Shown here one piece after another: positions 1 to 9,684 of a stretch of DNA of 42,891 nucleotides. Positions within the stretch are counted from its first letter, which is position 1. Each line of letters starts with the position of its first letter. The stretch spans positions 1 through 42,891 of the forward strand of contig JAQYEW010000014.1 in NCBI GenBank assembly GCA_028723455.1. Direction: 5' to 3'. This DNA is from Prevotellaceae bacterium. GTDB lineage: Bacteria; Bacteroidota; Bacteroidia; Bacteroidales; Bacteroidaceae. The notes under the pieces are model-generated. The model worked only from the letters and a program-made list of their open reading frames with translations. It did not search any database and had not been told where the DNA came from. A program made the position numbers and the translations under genes.

Positions 1-126
1 GCCCAGCCCTTCTATGTCCTTTTAGACAACGAGGGCCGTCCCTTGACCCGCAGCTACAGCTTCGACGAAAACGTGGATGCCTACGTCCGTTGGCTACAGG
101 AGGGTCTGAAGAAGTATGAGGAGTAG
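1..126 (+). CDS. C-terminal fragment of a DsbD-like thiol:disulfide interchange protein
   Basis: Open from the first base to a TAG at 124-126, giving the last 41 residues of a protein that starts outside the window. The fragment begins AQPFYVLLDNEGRPL and ends in an amphipathic helix (VDAYVRWLQEGLKKYEE). This pattern, a beta strand reading 'QPFYVLLD' after the cis-proline loop, then a charged turn and a final helix, matches the end of the C-terminal thioredoxin domain of Bacteroidales DsbD-family protein-disulfide reductases. These pass electrons from the cytoplasm to periplasmic thiol proteins. The CxxC motif and membrane part are outside the window, so the call rests on the tail only. Confidence 0.6.
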   Translation, partial: AQPFYVLLDNEGRPLTRSYSFDENVDAYVRWLQEGLKKYEE

Positions 127-144
127 AGAGTGGTGAGTAGAAAG

Positions 145-264
145 TAGTGAATTAGTGGAGTAGTAAATTAGTGGAGTAGTGGAGTAGTAAATTAGTGGAG
201 TAGTAAATTAGTGGAGTAGTAAATTAGTGGAGTAGTAAATTAGTAAATTAGTAAATTAGTGAAA
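145..264. repeat. Array A: 15 octamers of the TAGTRRAK type
   Basis: Fifteen uninterrupted 8-base units in perfect register. They are mostly TAGTAAAT and TAGTGGAG in near alternation, with TAGTGAAT first and TAGTGAAA last. It begins 18 bases after the stop codon of the upstream gene. The purine-rich top strand is the approximate reverse complement of the second array at 281-560, so the two are head-to-head. No open frame or promoter motif is seen in it. Confidence 0.95.
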
Positions 265-280
265 TAGGGAGCAGACTCTC

Positions 281-560
281 CACCAATCCACCAATTCACC
301 AATTCACTAATCCACCAATTCACCAATTCACCAATCCACCAATCCACCAATCCACCAATTCACCAATTTACCAATTCACCAATTCACTAATTCACCAATC
401 CACCAATCCACCAATTCACCAATTTACCAATTTACCAATTCACCAATATACTAATTCACCAATCCACCAATTCACCAATCCACCAATCCACCAATCCACC
501 AATTCACCAATTCACCAATCCACTAATTCACCAATTCACCAATATACTAATTCACTAAAA
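281..560. repeat. Array B: 35 octamers of the CACCAATY type
   Basis: Thirty-five contiguous 8-base units, mostly CACCAATC or CACCAATT, with variants CACTAATT, TACCAATT, CACCAATA and TACTAATT. The array keeps register without a single indel and runs to within 6 bases of the M16 peptidase start codon at 566. Its reverse complement (ATTGGTGR) differs from the units of array A at only one or two of eight positions, so a transcript through both could fold into a long imperfect hairpin. The region from 127 to 565 contains no TTTG, hence no recognisable Bacteroidota promoter. Confidence 0.95.
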
Positions 561-565
561 AAAAC

Positions 566-3388
566 ATGAGAAAACTCACTTTACTTGTTGCGCTCTTCGT
601 GGCTTTCGTGGCCCGTGCGCAGCAGCCCCAGGTGCAGGAACTGCCTCTGGACCCAAAGACGCGTGTCGGCAAACTGGAGAATGGTCTCACCTATTACATC
701 CGCCACAACGAGCATCCCAAGGGACAGGCCAATTTCTACATCGCCCAGAAGGTAGGTAGTGTACTCGAGGAGGACAACCAGCGCGGTTTGGCCCACTTCC
801 TGGAACACATGTGTTTCAACGGTACCAAGAACTTCCCTGGAAACAACGTGGTGAAGTATCTGGAATCCATCGGCGTGAAGTTCGGTGAGCAGCTGAACGC
901 CTACACGGCCGTAGACCAGACCGTGTACAACATCAACAACGTGCCCACGGCACGCACCGCCACCATCGACAGCGTGATGCTCATCCTTCACGATTGGAGC
1001 AACGACCTCCTGCTGGAGACCAAGGAAATCGACAAGGAGCGCGGCGTTATCCACGAGGAGTGGCGTTCGCGCAGTTCGGCTCAGATGCGTATCTTCGAGC
1101 GCCAGCTGCCCAAGTTGATGTCTGACAGCCGTCCCGGCCACCGTCTGCCCATCGGCACCATGGAGGTCGTTGACAACTTCAAGCCCCAGGCCTTGCGCGA
1201 CTATTACGAGAAATGGTACCGTCCCGACCTCCAGGGCATCATCATCGTGGGCGATCTGGATGTGGACCGCACAGAGCAGCGTCTGAAGGAAATCTTCGCC
1301 GACATCCCTGCCCCCGTGAATCCCGCCGAGCGTGTCTACTATTCCGTGCCCGACAACCACGAGCCCATCGTTGTCAGCGACCACGACAAGGAGCAGACCA
1401 CGCCCATCGTCCTCATCAGCTACAAGCACCAGGACATACTGCCTCGCGAGATGCGTAACAGCGTCCAGTTCCTCGTTGCCAACTATGTCCTGGAAAGGGG
1501 CGTGGGCATGCTCAACGAGCGCCTTTCAGAACTGAGCCAGAACCCCGAGGTGCCCTTCGTCGCAGCCTACGTGTCCGACGATGATTTCCTCCTGAGCAGC
1601 GTTACCAAGTCCTTCGACATCACCATCGTTCCTAAGGAGGGACGTATTCAGGAGGCCGTGCAGACCGTCATGGCCGAGGTGTACCGTGCTTCCCGCCATG
1701 GCTTTACGGCCACCGAGTACGACCGTTCGCGCACGGAGTTCCTGAGCGGTATCGAAGCCGTCTACAACAACCGTGAGACGGCGGAGACCTCAGGCTATGT
1801 CCAGGAGTATGTGGAGCACTTCCTGAACAACGTGGCCGCACCCGGCATCGAAGTCGAGTATCCGCTCTATAACCAGGTTGCCCCCAACATCCCCGTCGAC
1901 GTGGTGAACCAGCTCATGGGCCAGCTCATCAGCGTCAGCGACAGCAACCTCGTCATCCTGAGCATGAACCCCGAGAAGGAGGGTTATGTACAGCCCACGG
2001 AGCAGGAACTCCTGGGTGCCGTACACGCTGCCCAGCAGATGGACCTGGAGGCCTATGTGGACAACGTGAAGAACGTTCCCCTGATTGCCCGGCTGCCCCA
2101 GCCCGGTGAAATCAAGAGCGAGAAGCCCGGTAAGTTCGGTACCACGGTGCTCACGCTGAGCAACGGCGTGCGCCTCGTCCTGAAACAGACCGATTTCAAG
2201 GCCAACGAGGTTGTCATGAACGCCTTCAGCCCCGGCGGCTCCAACAAATACGGCATTGAGGACAGACACACCCTCTCCATGCTGAACAGCCTGATCGGCT
2301 CCAGCGGTCTGGGCGAGTTCTCCAGCACCGAATTGCCCAAGGCGCTTGCAGGCAAGCAGGCCGGCGCCGACGCCTCCATCGGCGGCTTTACAGAGGGGCT
2401 CAGCGGCCATGCCGTGCCCAAGGACCTGCGCACCATGTTCGAACTCACCTATCTGCGCTTCCAGCCCCTCACGCGCGACGACAAGGCCGTTGCCGCACTG
2501 CTGGAGCAGACACGCCTGAGCCTGCGCAACCAGGCCCTGAACCCCATGAAGGCCCTGCAGGACTCCATTGCCGGCACCCTCTACGGCGACAACCCCTGGA
2601 CCGTGCCCATGACGGAGCAGGATGTGGACAAGGTAAGCTACGACCGTGCTATCGAGATCTATAACGAACGTTTCGCCGATGCCAGCGACTTCACCTTCCT
2701 TGTGGTGGGTAATTTCGACCAGGACAGCATCCGCGCCTTCGCCAAGCAGTATCTGGCCACCCTACCCACGCAGAAGCGTAAGGAGGTGGTGGCCGACAGC
2801 CACGCCGACTTCATCCCCGGCGTCCACACCTGCCGCTTCGAGAAGAAGCAGGAGCAGCCCAGCTGCACCATGGTGCTCGTGAAGACCGCCCCCGTGAAGT
2901 ACAGCATGAAGAACGACCTCATAACCGACATCCTGGGTCAGATCATGGACATCCGCCTTACGGAGACCGTCCGCGAGGAGATGGGTGCCGCCTACAGCGT
3001 AGGCACGCACGCCAGCCTGGGCAATACCACGAAGGAGGACAAGTACCGCACCACCCTGCAGGTCTATGCCCCCGTGAAGCCCGAAATGGTGGACACCTGC
3101 CTGACAGTCATCAACAACGAGTTGCAGAAGATTGCCAACGGAGAGGTAGCCCAGGAGAATATCGACAAGGTGAAGGAGTTCATGCAGAAGAGCTACACAG
3201 AGGCTCAGCGCGAGAACGATTCATGGCTTCGCTACCTGCGCTCATGGTACCGCAAGGGAATCGATGACACCACCGCCTTTGAACAAACCCTCAAGGCCAT
3301 CACCGTGAAGGACATCCAAAAGATGGCCCAGCAGATCCTGAAGGCCAAGAACGAGTTCAATGTGATCATGCTCCCCGAGTCAAAGTAA
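566..3388 (+). CDS. M16-family (insulinase/PqqL-like) zinc metallopeptidase, exported
   Basis: A 940-residue protein with a signal peptide (MRKLTLLVALFVAFVARA, cut near residue 18-19), so it acts in the periplasm or outer membrane. The inverted zinc motif HFLEH is at residues 77-81 (H77, catalytic E80, H81), and E158, 77 residues later, fits the third ligand of the family. The length matches PqqL-like M16 peptidases with four homologous domains: two M16 halves before and after about residue 510, of which only the first has the metal site. It degrades peptides inside a closed chamber in known relatives. The start codon follows the octamer array directly, with no promoter motif close by, so it may be read from the upstream gene. 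A strong hairpin terminator follows at 3422. Confidence 0.9.
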   Translation: MRKLTLLVALFVAFVARAQQPQVQELPLDPKTRVGKLENGLTYYIRHNEHPKGQANFYIAQKVGSVLEEDNQRGLAHFLEHMCFNGTKNFPGNNVVKYLESIGVKFGEQLNAYTAVDQTVYNINNVPTARTATIDSVMLILHDWSNDLLLETKEIDKERGVIHEEWRSRSSAQMRIFERQLPKLMSDSRPGHRLPIGTMEVVDNFKPQALRDYYEKWYRPDLQGIIIVGDLDVDRTEQRLKEIFADIPAPVNPAERVYYSVPDNHEPIVVSDHDKEQTTPIVLISYKHQDILPREMRNSVQFLVANYVLERGVGMLNERLSELSQNPEVPFVAAYVSDDDFLLSSVTKSFDITIVPKEGRIQEAVQTVMAEVYRASRHGFTATEYDRSRTEFLSGIEAVYNNRETAETSGYVQEYVEHFLNNVAAPGIEVEYPLYNQVAPNIPVDVVNQLMGQLISVSDSNLVILSMNPEKEGYVQPTEQELLGAVHAAQQMDLEAYVDNVKNVPLIARLPQPGEIKSEKPGKFGTTVLTLSNGVRLVLKQTDFKANEVVMNAFSPGGSNKYGIEDRHTLSMLNSLIGSSGLGEFSSTELPKALAGKQAGADASIGGFTEGLSGHAVPKDLRTMFELTYLRFQPLTRDDKAVAALLEQTRLSLRNQALNPMKALQDSIAGTLYGDNPWTVPMTEQDVDKVSYDRAIEIYNERFADASDFTFLVVGNFDQDSIRAFAKQYLATLPTQKRKEVVADSHADFIPGVHTCRFEKKQEQPSCTMVLVKTAPVKYSMKNDLITDILGQIMDIRLTETVREEMGAAYSVGTHASLGNTTKEDKYRTTLQVYAPVKPEMVDTCLTVINNELQKIANGEVAQENIDKVKEFMQKSYTEAQRENDSWLRYLRSWYRKGIDDTTAFEQTLKAITVKDIQKMAQQILKAKNEFNVIMLPESK

Positions 3389-3421
3389 ACAGATTGCCCC
3401 CAATCGTTTACCGGATAAGGC

Positions 3422-3460
3422 AACAGCGCAGGAAACCCTCCTGCGCTGTTTCTTTTCTGC
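3422..3460 (+). terminator. Intrinsic terminator of the M16 peptidase gene
   Basis: A perfect 12-bp stem (AACAGCGCAGGA at 3422-3433, complement at 3439-3450) with a 5-base loop is followed by a T-rich run (TCTTTTCT). It lies 34 bases after the stop codon. Confidence 0.9.
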
Positions 3461-3876
3461 CCGTTAGTGGTATTCCCGCTAACTGTACATTTTTATAAGC
3501 AGAAAAGGCGCTACGCTAATACGAAAAAGCATTGTTTTGCAGTCGGGTTTTGTTCGTCTTCTTTACACTCTAATGGAACGAAATGGAACGAATGGAACTA
3601 TAATGTAGATGTAGATGATAATGTAGATGATAATGTAGATGATGATGTAGATGATGATGTAGATGATGATGTAGATGAAAAACATGATATGTTTTGGAAA
3701 AATTATATGGTAGTTTTTAAAAATTAACTGCATGTTTTCTTCCAATCATCGGTTAGTTTTTTTTGCAGCATTGTAGGACTGTCAGGTGCGCTAAACGGAC
3801 AGCGGCGCGGGCGTGTACCGTACCTTTGTCCCGGAAAATAATGCGGCGGCAAGCACGGAATGCCATGTTTTTTGCT
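3461..3876. other. AT-rich intergenic spacer without a convincing gene
   Basis: This stretch between the M16 terminator and typA is markedly richer in A and T than its surroundings. It holds a short TGGAAC-type repeat near 3582-3600 and a 12-base tandem repeat at 3605-3678. A possible extra -7 element TACCTTTG lies at 3821-3828, 56 bases upstream of the typA promoter. Reading frames crossing the repeat give low-complexity Asp/Val or Ile/Tyr runs and are not believed. Confidence 0.6.
3605..3678. repeat. 12-base tandem repeat GTAGATGATRAT
   Basis: Five full tandem copies of GTAGATGATAAT or GTAGATGATGAT occupy 3611-3670, flanked by half copies at 3605-3610 and 3671-3678. Two early copies carry ATA and the later three ATG, which suggests growth by slippage. 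The repeat lies in the AT-rich spacer upstream of typA. Confidence 0.93.
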
Positions 3877-3884
3877 TACCTTTG
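3877..3884 (+). promoter_or_regulatory. -7 promoter element of typA
   Basis: TACCTTTG matches the Bacteroidota -7 consensus TAnnTTTG and lies 24 bases before the chosen typA start at 3909. No TTTG is seen at the usual -33 distance. A second identical octamer is at 3821-3828. Confidence 0.75.
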
Positions 3885-3908
3885 CAGTTTGAAAGCAAAT
3901 TAAGATAC

Positions 3909-5720
<1,812 letters not shown>

Positions 5721-5738
5721 AGATTTATCCCGGAGAAA

Positions 5739-5770
5739 TTTGGTGCGGACGGTAATTTTGCTTACCTTTG
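5739..5770 (+). promoter_or_regulatory. rpsO promoter, full -33/-7 match
   Basis: TTTG at 5739-5742, a spacer of exactly 20 bases, then TACCTTTG at 5763-5770. This is the complete Bacteroidota housekeeping promoter. It implies a leader of roughly 70 bases before the rpsO start. Confidence 0.88.
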
Positions 5771-5848
5771 CACCACATTTTCGCAAGAGTAGCCATAGAG
5801 AGGCGGCTCTGCGGACAACAAGTTAAACTGATAAATACACACAAAGAA

Positions 5849-6118
5849 ATGTATTTGACCAAAGAGAAGAAGACCGAGATCTTCACCACTTATGGCAAGG
5901 GCGCAACCGACACGGGCAGCTCAGAGAGCCAGATCGCATTGTTCACCTATCGCATCAAGTGCCTGACCGAGCACATGAAGCAGAACCGTAAGGATCACAG
6001 CACGGAGCGTGCGCTGACGGGTCTGGTAGGTAAGCGTCGCGCCCTCCTGAACTACGTCAAGAAGCAGGATATCGAGCGTTACCGTGCCATCGTCAAGGCT
6101 TTGGGTCTGCGTAAGTAA
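5849..6118 (+). CDS. rpsO: 30S ribosomal protein S15
   Basis: An 89-residue protein, the same length as in most bacteria. It is a primary binder of 16S rRNA in the central domain of the 30S subunit and contributes an inter-subunit bridge. Hallmarks are the TGSSESQIALFTYRI segment, the basic HSTERAL block and the C-terminal RYRAIVKALGLRK. The start at 5849 was chosen because an upstream in-frame extension (from 5768) overlaps the promoter. The leader between 5771 and 5848 is long enough for autoregulation, but no structure was demonstrated. A terminator follows at 6154. Confidence 0.97.
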   Translation: MYLTKEKKTEIFTTYGKGATDTGSSESQIALFTYRIKCLTEHMKQNRKDHSTERALTGLVGKRRALLNYVKKQDIERYRAIVKALGLRK

Positions 6119-6153
6119 TGCAGCGCCCCAAGCGGTAATAATAGAGAGAATAC

Positions 6154-6189
6154 AAGCTGCAGTTCCACATCGGGATTGCAGCTTTTTCG
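6154..6189 (+). terminator. Intrinsic terminator of rpsO
   Basis: A 13-bp stem with two G-T pairs (5' arm 6154-6166, loop ACATC 6167-6171, 3' arm 6172-6184) followed by TTTTTCG. It lies just upstream of the next gene. Confidence 0.85.
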
Positions 6190-6213
6190 TTATTTACTCA
6201 GAAATCCTAATCT

Positions 6214-8682
6214 ATGAAGAAGTCCTTCCTCCTCGACATTGCGATGGTTGTCCTCTTCGCTGCCATCAGTGTCGCCTATTTCTGGAGCCCCATCATGGAG
6301 GGCCAGGTGTTGCATGGCACCGACAACACGGCCGGCATCGGCCTGAACGCCGAACTGAACCACTACCGCGAAACCCACGACGGCGAGCGTTCGCGCTGGC
6401 TGAACAGTGCCTTCAGCGGCATGCCCACCTATCAGATCGCCCCCTCGTACGGCAGCAGCGACGTTTTGGCGCGCGTGGAAAGCGCGTACCAGCTTTGGCT
6501 GCCTACGGTGGCCGGCTATATCTTTATGCTGCTCCTGGGCTTTTACATCCTCTTGCGTGCCTTTGACTTCAAGGCGTGGATGGCAGCCTTGGGTGCCGTT
6601 CTGTGGGCGTTCAGCAGCTATTATTTCATCATCATCGCCGCAGGCCATATCTGGAAGCTGCTGACGTTGTGCTTCATTCCCCCCACCATTGCCGGCGTGG
6701 TGCTCTGCTACCGCGGCAAATACCTGTGGGGCTTGTTCCTGACGGCGCTCTTTACAGCCCTGCAGGTGTTCTCGAACCACGTTCAGATGTCCTACTATTT
6801 CCTCTTCGTGATGGCCTTCATGGTTGTCGCCTATGCCGTTGACGCGGCGCGCAAGGGGGCTTGGGCACGCTTCTTCAAGGCCAGTGCCTGTGCCTTGGCG
6901 GGCGGTCTGCTGGGCGTTGCGGTGAATGCCAGCAACCTGTACCATACCTACGAGTACAGCAAGGAAAGCATGCGCGGCAAGAGCGAACTGACGCACCAGG
7001 TGAAGGATGCCGCCGACCAGACCTCCGGCGGACTGGAACGAAGCTACATCACCGCCTGGAGCTATGGCATCGACGAGACGTGGACGCTTCTGGTGCCCAA
7101 TACCAAGGGCGGCGCCAGTGTGCCCCTGACGCGCAGCAAGGAGGCCATGGCGCATGCCAATCCGCAGTTCCAGCCCCTTTACCAGCAGTTGGGGCAGTAC
7201 TGGGGCACACAGCCGGGCACGGCGGGTCCCGTATATGTGGGTGCCTTCGTGCTTTTCCTCTTCGTGCTGGGCCTGTTCGTGGTCAAGGGCAGCATGAAAT
7301 GGGCGTTGCTGGGTGCTACGGTGCTTAGTGTCCTGCTGTCGTGGGGACGCAACTTCATGCCCTTTACGGATTTCTTCCTGGATTATGTGCCCATGTACGA
7401 CAAGTTCCGCACCGTGGCCTCTATCCTTGTGATTGCTGAGTTTACCATCCCCCTCTTGGCGATGCTGGCACTGAAGCGCGTCGTGGACAGCGAGGACTTC
7501 TTCGGGACGAAGACCTATGGCGTAAGGAACAGCACGTGGCTTTATGCCAGTCTGGGCCTGACGGGCGGCGTGTGCTTCCTGTTCTGGTTGCTGCCCGACC
7601 TTTTCTTCGGCAATTACATCAATGACCAGGAGATGATGAGTATCCAGGGTCTGGCGCAATACGGCTGGCCTGTGGACCAGGTGGTGGCTAATCTTCAGGA
7701 GATGCGCCGTGCCATGTTCACCGCCGATGCGGCGCGTTCGCTGGTCGTCATCCTGATGGGTTTCGTTGTCCTGCTGGTGTACCGTTGGAAGCGCATCGGC
7801 GCCACGACGCTGACCGTCTGCCTTGCCGTGCTTTGTCTGGGTGATATGTGGGGCGTGAACCGTCGCTACCTGAACAATGAGAATTTCACCAACCCCAAGC
7901 CCGCGCAGCAGACCATTCCCGCCACGGTGGCCGACCAGGCCATCCTGGCAGACAGTGTGCAGGGACGTGTGCTGAACCTGAGCGTAAGCACCTTTAACGA
8001 TAACACGACCAGTTTCCGCCACCGCAGTGTGGGCGGTTATCATCCCGCCAAGTTGCGTCGCTATCAGGAACTGATCGAGGAGCACTTGAATACCGAGCTG
8101 CGTGCCTTCACCTCGGAACCCGACTCCTTGGCCTTCATGCCTGTGCTGAACATGCTGAACACGCGCTTCATTATCTTTGACGCGCAGCAGCCTCCCTTTG
8201 TCAACCACTATGCCATGGGCGACGCCTGGTTCGTGGACGAGGTGAAGTATGTGGACAATGCCGACGAAGAACTGCTGGGCCTGCACGGGCTTGATGTGGC
8301 GCGTCAGGCGGTTGCCGACAAGCGGTTCCGGGATGTTCTGGGGCAGGGCATTGCGGACAGCACTGCCACGGTGGCCTTGAAGAGCATCGAGAGCAACCGC
8401 CTGGTGTATGACGTGGAGAGCAAGCAGGGTGGTGTGGTTGTGATGAGCGAAATCTACTATCCCGGCTGGACATGTCAGGTGGATGGCAAGGATGTGCCCG
8501 TGGGTCGTGTGAATTACGTGCTGCGTGCCGTCCGGGTAACGCCCGGCAAACACGAGGTGGTGATGCGTTTCGACCCCGTCAGCGTTCACGCCACGGAGCG
8601 TATCGCCTACGCCGCGCTGGCTTTCCTGGGCCTGCTGTTCCTGGGCCTTGTGGTTGCGCTGTGGCGAAAGCGTAAGGCATAG
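6214..8682 (+). CDS. YfhO-family polytopic membrane protein
   Basis: An 822-residue inner-membrane protein. A hydrophobic helix near residues 7-25 is followed by a soluble loop with the family motifs DNTAG and FSGMPTYQ. Then come many membrane helices (roughly 95-240 and 345-550), a C-terminal soluble beta domain (about 570-790) and a final helix near 795-815. The layout fits YfhO (PF09586), a GT-C-like fold. In Gram-positive bacteria YfhO proteins decorate teichoic acids with sugars from lipid carriers. The role in Bacteroidales is not established, and a sugar-transfer role here is inference. The neighbouring convergent gene encodes a GT2 enzyme, which is compatible with surface glycan work. 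No promoter motif was found in the short gap after the rpsO terminator. Confidence 0.82.
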   Translation: MKKSFLLDIAMVVLFAAISVAYFWSPIMEGQVLHGTDNTAGIGLNAELNHYRETHDGERSRWLNSAFSGMPTYQIAPSYGSSDVLARVESAYQLWLPTVAGYIFMLLLGFYILLRAFDFKAWMAALGAVLWAFSSYYFIIIAAGHIWKLLTLCFIPPTIAGVVLCYRGKYLWGLFLTALFTALQVFSNHVQMSYYFLFVMAFMVVAYAVDAARKGAWARFFKASACALAGGLLGVAVNASNLYHTYEYSKESMRGKSELTHQVKDAADQTSGGLERSYITAWSYGIDETWTLLVPNTKGGASVPLTRSKEAMAHANPQFQPLYQQLGQYWGTQPGTAGPVYVGAFVLFLFVLGLFVVKGSMKWALLGATVLSVLLSWGRNFMPFTDFFLDYVPMYDKFRTVASILVIAEFTIPLLAMLALKRVVDSEDFFGTKTYGVRNSTWLYASLGLTGGVCFLFWLLPDLFFGNYINDQEMMSIQGLAQYGWPVDQVVANLQEMRRAMFTADAARSLVVILMGFVVLLVYRWKRIGATTLTVCLAVLCLGDMWGVNRRYLNNENFTNPKPAQQTIPATVADQAILADSVQGRVLNLSVSTFNDNTTSFRHRSVGGYHPAKLRRYQELIEEHLNTELRAFTSEPDSLAFMPVLNMLNTRFIIFDAQQPPFVNHYAMGDAWFVDEVKYVDNADEELLGLHGLDVARQAVADKRFRDVLGQGIADSTATVALKSIESNRLVYDVESKQGGVVVMSEIYYPGWTCQVDGKDVPVGRVNYVLRAVRVTPGKHEVVMRFDPVSVHATERIAYAALAFLGLLFLGLVVALWRKRKA

Positions 8683-8701
8683 CCGTTAGGGATAATAATA
8701 A

Positions 8702-8765
8702 AAACAGGCGGACAGGCTTGCCGGGCAACCATGTGGGTTGCGGAGGCAAGCCTGTCCGCCTGTTT
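8702..8765. terminator. Long bidirectional terminator between convergent genes
   Basis: A perfect 21-bp GC-rich stem (8702-8722 with 8745-8765) encloses a second 6-bp stem (GCAACC 8725-8730 with GGTTGC 8736-8741). It is flanked by A- and T-rich bases on both sides, so it can stop transcription from either direction. Its right edge overlaps the stop codon of the minus-strand glycosyltransferase at 8765. Confidence 0.9.
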
Positions 8766-9553
8766 TATTTCTTGATGATGGCGCGCCCGACAAACAAAGC
8801 GTGCTGCCAAAGGGTGGTGCCCCATCCGAAGTGGGTTGCCATTACGCGCAGTCGCTCCAGGAGCGAGCTGCGATGGTTGCGTGTTGTCATTCCCTCGCTC
8901 AGGTAGTCCGTCAGGACGAGGTGCGTGTTCAGGTTTTTCAGTTTGCGCCCTTCGGCTATTTTCATCAGGCGGATACACCAGTCGTAATCCGCGGAAAAGC
9001 GGTAGGCAAGATTGTAGGGGACGGTCTTTGCCAAGTCCGTGCGCACATAGAAGCTCTGGTGGCAAACAAGCATGCCCCATTTGAATGTGGACCAGGTGAG
9101 CCTTTGGGGCGTTTGCAGGCGGCGGTGGCGCAGAAAGCGGCCTTCGTTGTCCACCAGATCCGTTTCTCCGTAGAGGATGGCGTAATTGCGTCCGCCACTT
9201 TCCCATTCCGTTTGCTTCGCGATTTCCGCCAGTGTGGTAGGCGTATGCAGTTTGTCGCCTGCGTTCAGGAAGCAGATATAGTCGCCCGTAGCCAGCTGGA
9301 TACCTTTGTTCATGGCATCGTAGAGGCCCTTGTCGGGTTCGCGCAGCATACGGATGACGTGCCCTTTTTGGGGGTCGTTACGCTCCACATAGTTCCGTAT
9401 GCGGCTCATGGTGCCGTCGGCTGACACACCGTCCACGATGATGTGTTCCACGCGTCTGTAGGTCTGCTGCTCTATGCTGCGCAGGGTACGCTCGATGGTG
9501 TCCTGAGCGTTATAGGTAACGGTGATAAGCGATATGAGCGGTTCGGAATTCAT
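8765..9553 (-). CDS. GT2 (WcaA-like) glycosyltransferase
   Basis: A 262-residue cytoplasmic GT-A enzyme that would transfer a sugar from a nucleotide donor to a glycan acceptor. The N-terminal nucleotide-binding strand reads SLITVTYNAQDTIERTLRSI. Then follow EHIIVDGVSADGT, the KGLYDAMNKGI motif and the FLNAGD box in place of a strict DxD. These are typical of the family used in capsule or O-antigen synthesis. The donor and acceptor cannot be told. A longer frame opens at 9610, but a full promoter (9559-9590) lies within that extension, so the ATG at 9553 is preferred. This leaves only 5 bases between the -7 element and the start codon. Confidence 0.88.
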   Translation of the reverse strand: MNSEPLISLITVTYNAQDTIERTLRSIEQQTYRRVEHIIVDGVSADGTMSRIRNYVERNDPQKGHVIRMLREPDKGLYDAMNKGIQLATGDYICFLNAGDKLHTPTTLAEIAKQTEWESGGRNYAILYGETDLVDNEGRFLRHRRLQTPQRLTWSTFKWGMLVCHQSFYVRTDLAKTVPYNLAYRFSADYDWCIRLMKIAEGRKLKNLNTHLVLTDYLSEGMTTRNHRSSLLERLRVMATHFGWGTTLWQHALFVGRAIIKK

Positions 9554-9558
9554 GTTTG

Positions 9559-9590
9559 CAAAATTAGTTCTTTTTCTTGATACAGACAAA
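9559..9590 (-). promoter_or_regulatory. Promoter of the GT2 gene, full -33/-7 match
   Basis: On the minus strand TTTG (9590-9587) is followed by exactly 20 bases and TAATTTTG (9566-9559). The start codon A is at 9553, so transcription should begin at or next to the ATG, which predicts a leaderless message. Confidence 0.82.
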
Positions 9591-9614
9591 CAAAAGGAGG
9601 GAGAACGCACGACA

Positions 9615-9659
9615 AACAGGAGGGGCTGACGCTTTGTAGTCGCGTCAGCCCCTGCTGTT
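9615..9659 (-). terminator. Terminator downstream of the repeat-linker lipoprotein gene
   Basis: A 12-bp stem (9621-9632 with 9642-9653) is extended by an outer AACAG/CTGTT pairing after a small mismatch. It lies 25 bases beyond the lipoprotein stop codon and directly upstream of the GT2 promoter, so it insulates the two minus-strand genes. Confidence 0.75.
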
Positions 9660-9684
9660 CGGATATTGTTTGTTTTCCTGAGAA

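Noticed and set aside
145..560. Possible CRISPR array because of dense regular repeats.
   Set aside because: Units are 8 bases with no spacers between them and no cas genes nearby. These are simple tandem arrays.
3467..3727. 86-residue plus-strand frame with an Asp/Val-rich end.
   Set aside because: It crosses the 12-base tandem repeat, has no promoter, and its composition follows the repeat. The opposite strand gives an equally artificial Ile/Tyr repeat.
6119..6213. Possible regulatory RNA between rpsO and the YfhO gene.
   Set aside because: The only structure found is a simple terminator hairpin that explains the pairing.
6190..8589. 799-codon frame antisense to the YfhO-family gene.
   Set aside because: Same cause. 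The product is a low-complexity His/Gln/Ala-rich sequence without hydrophobic order, while the plus strand gives a coherent membrane protein.
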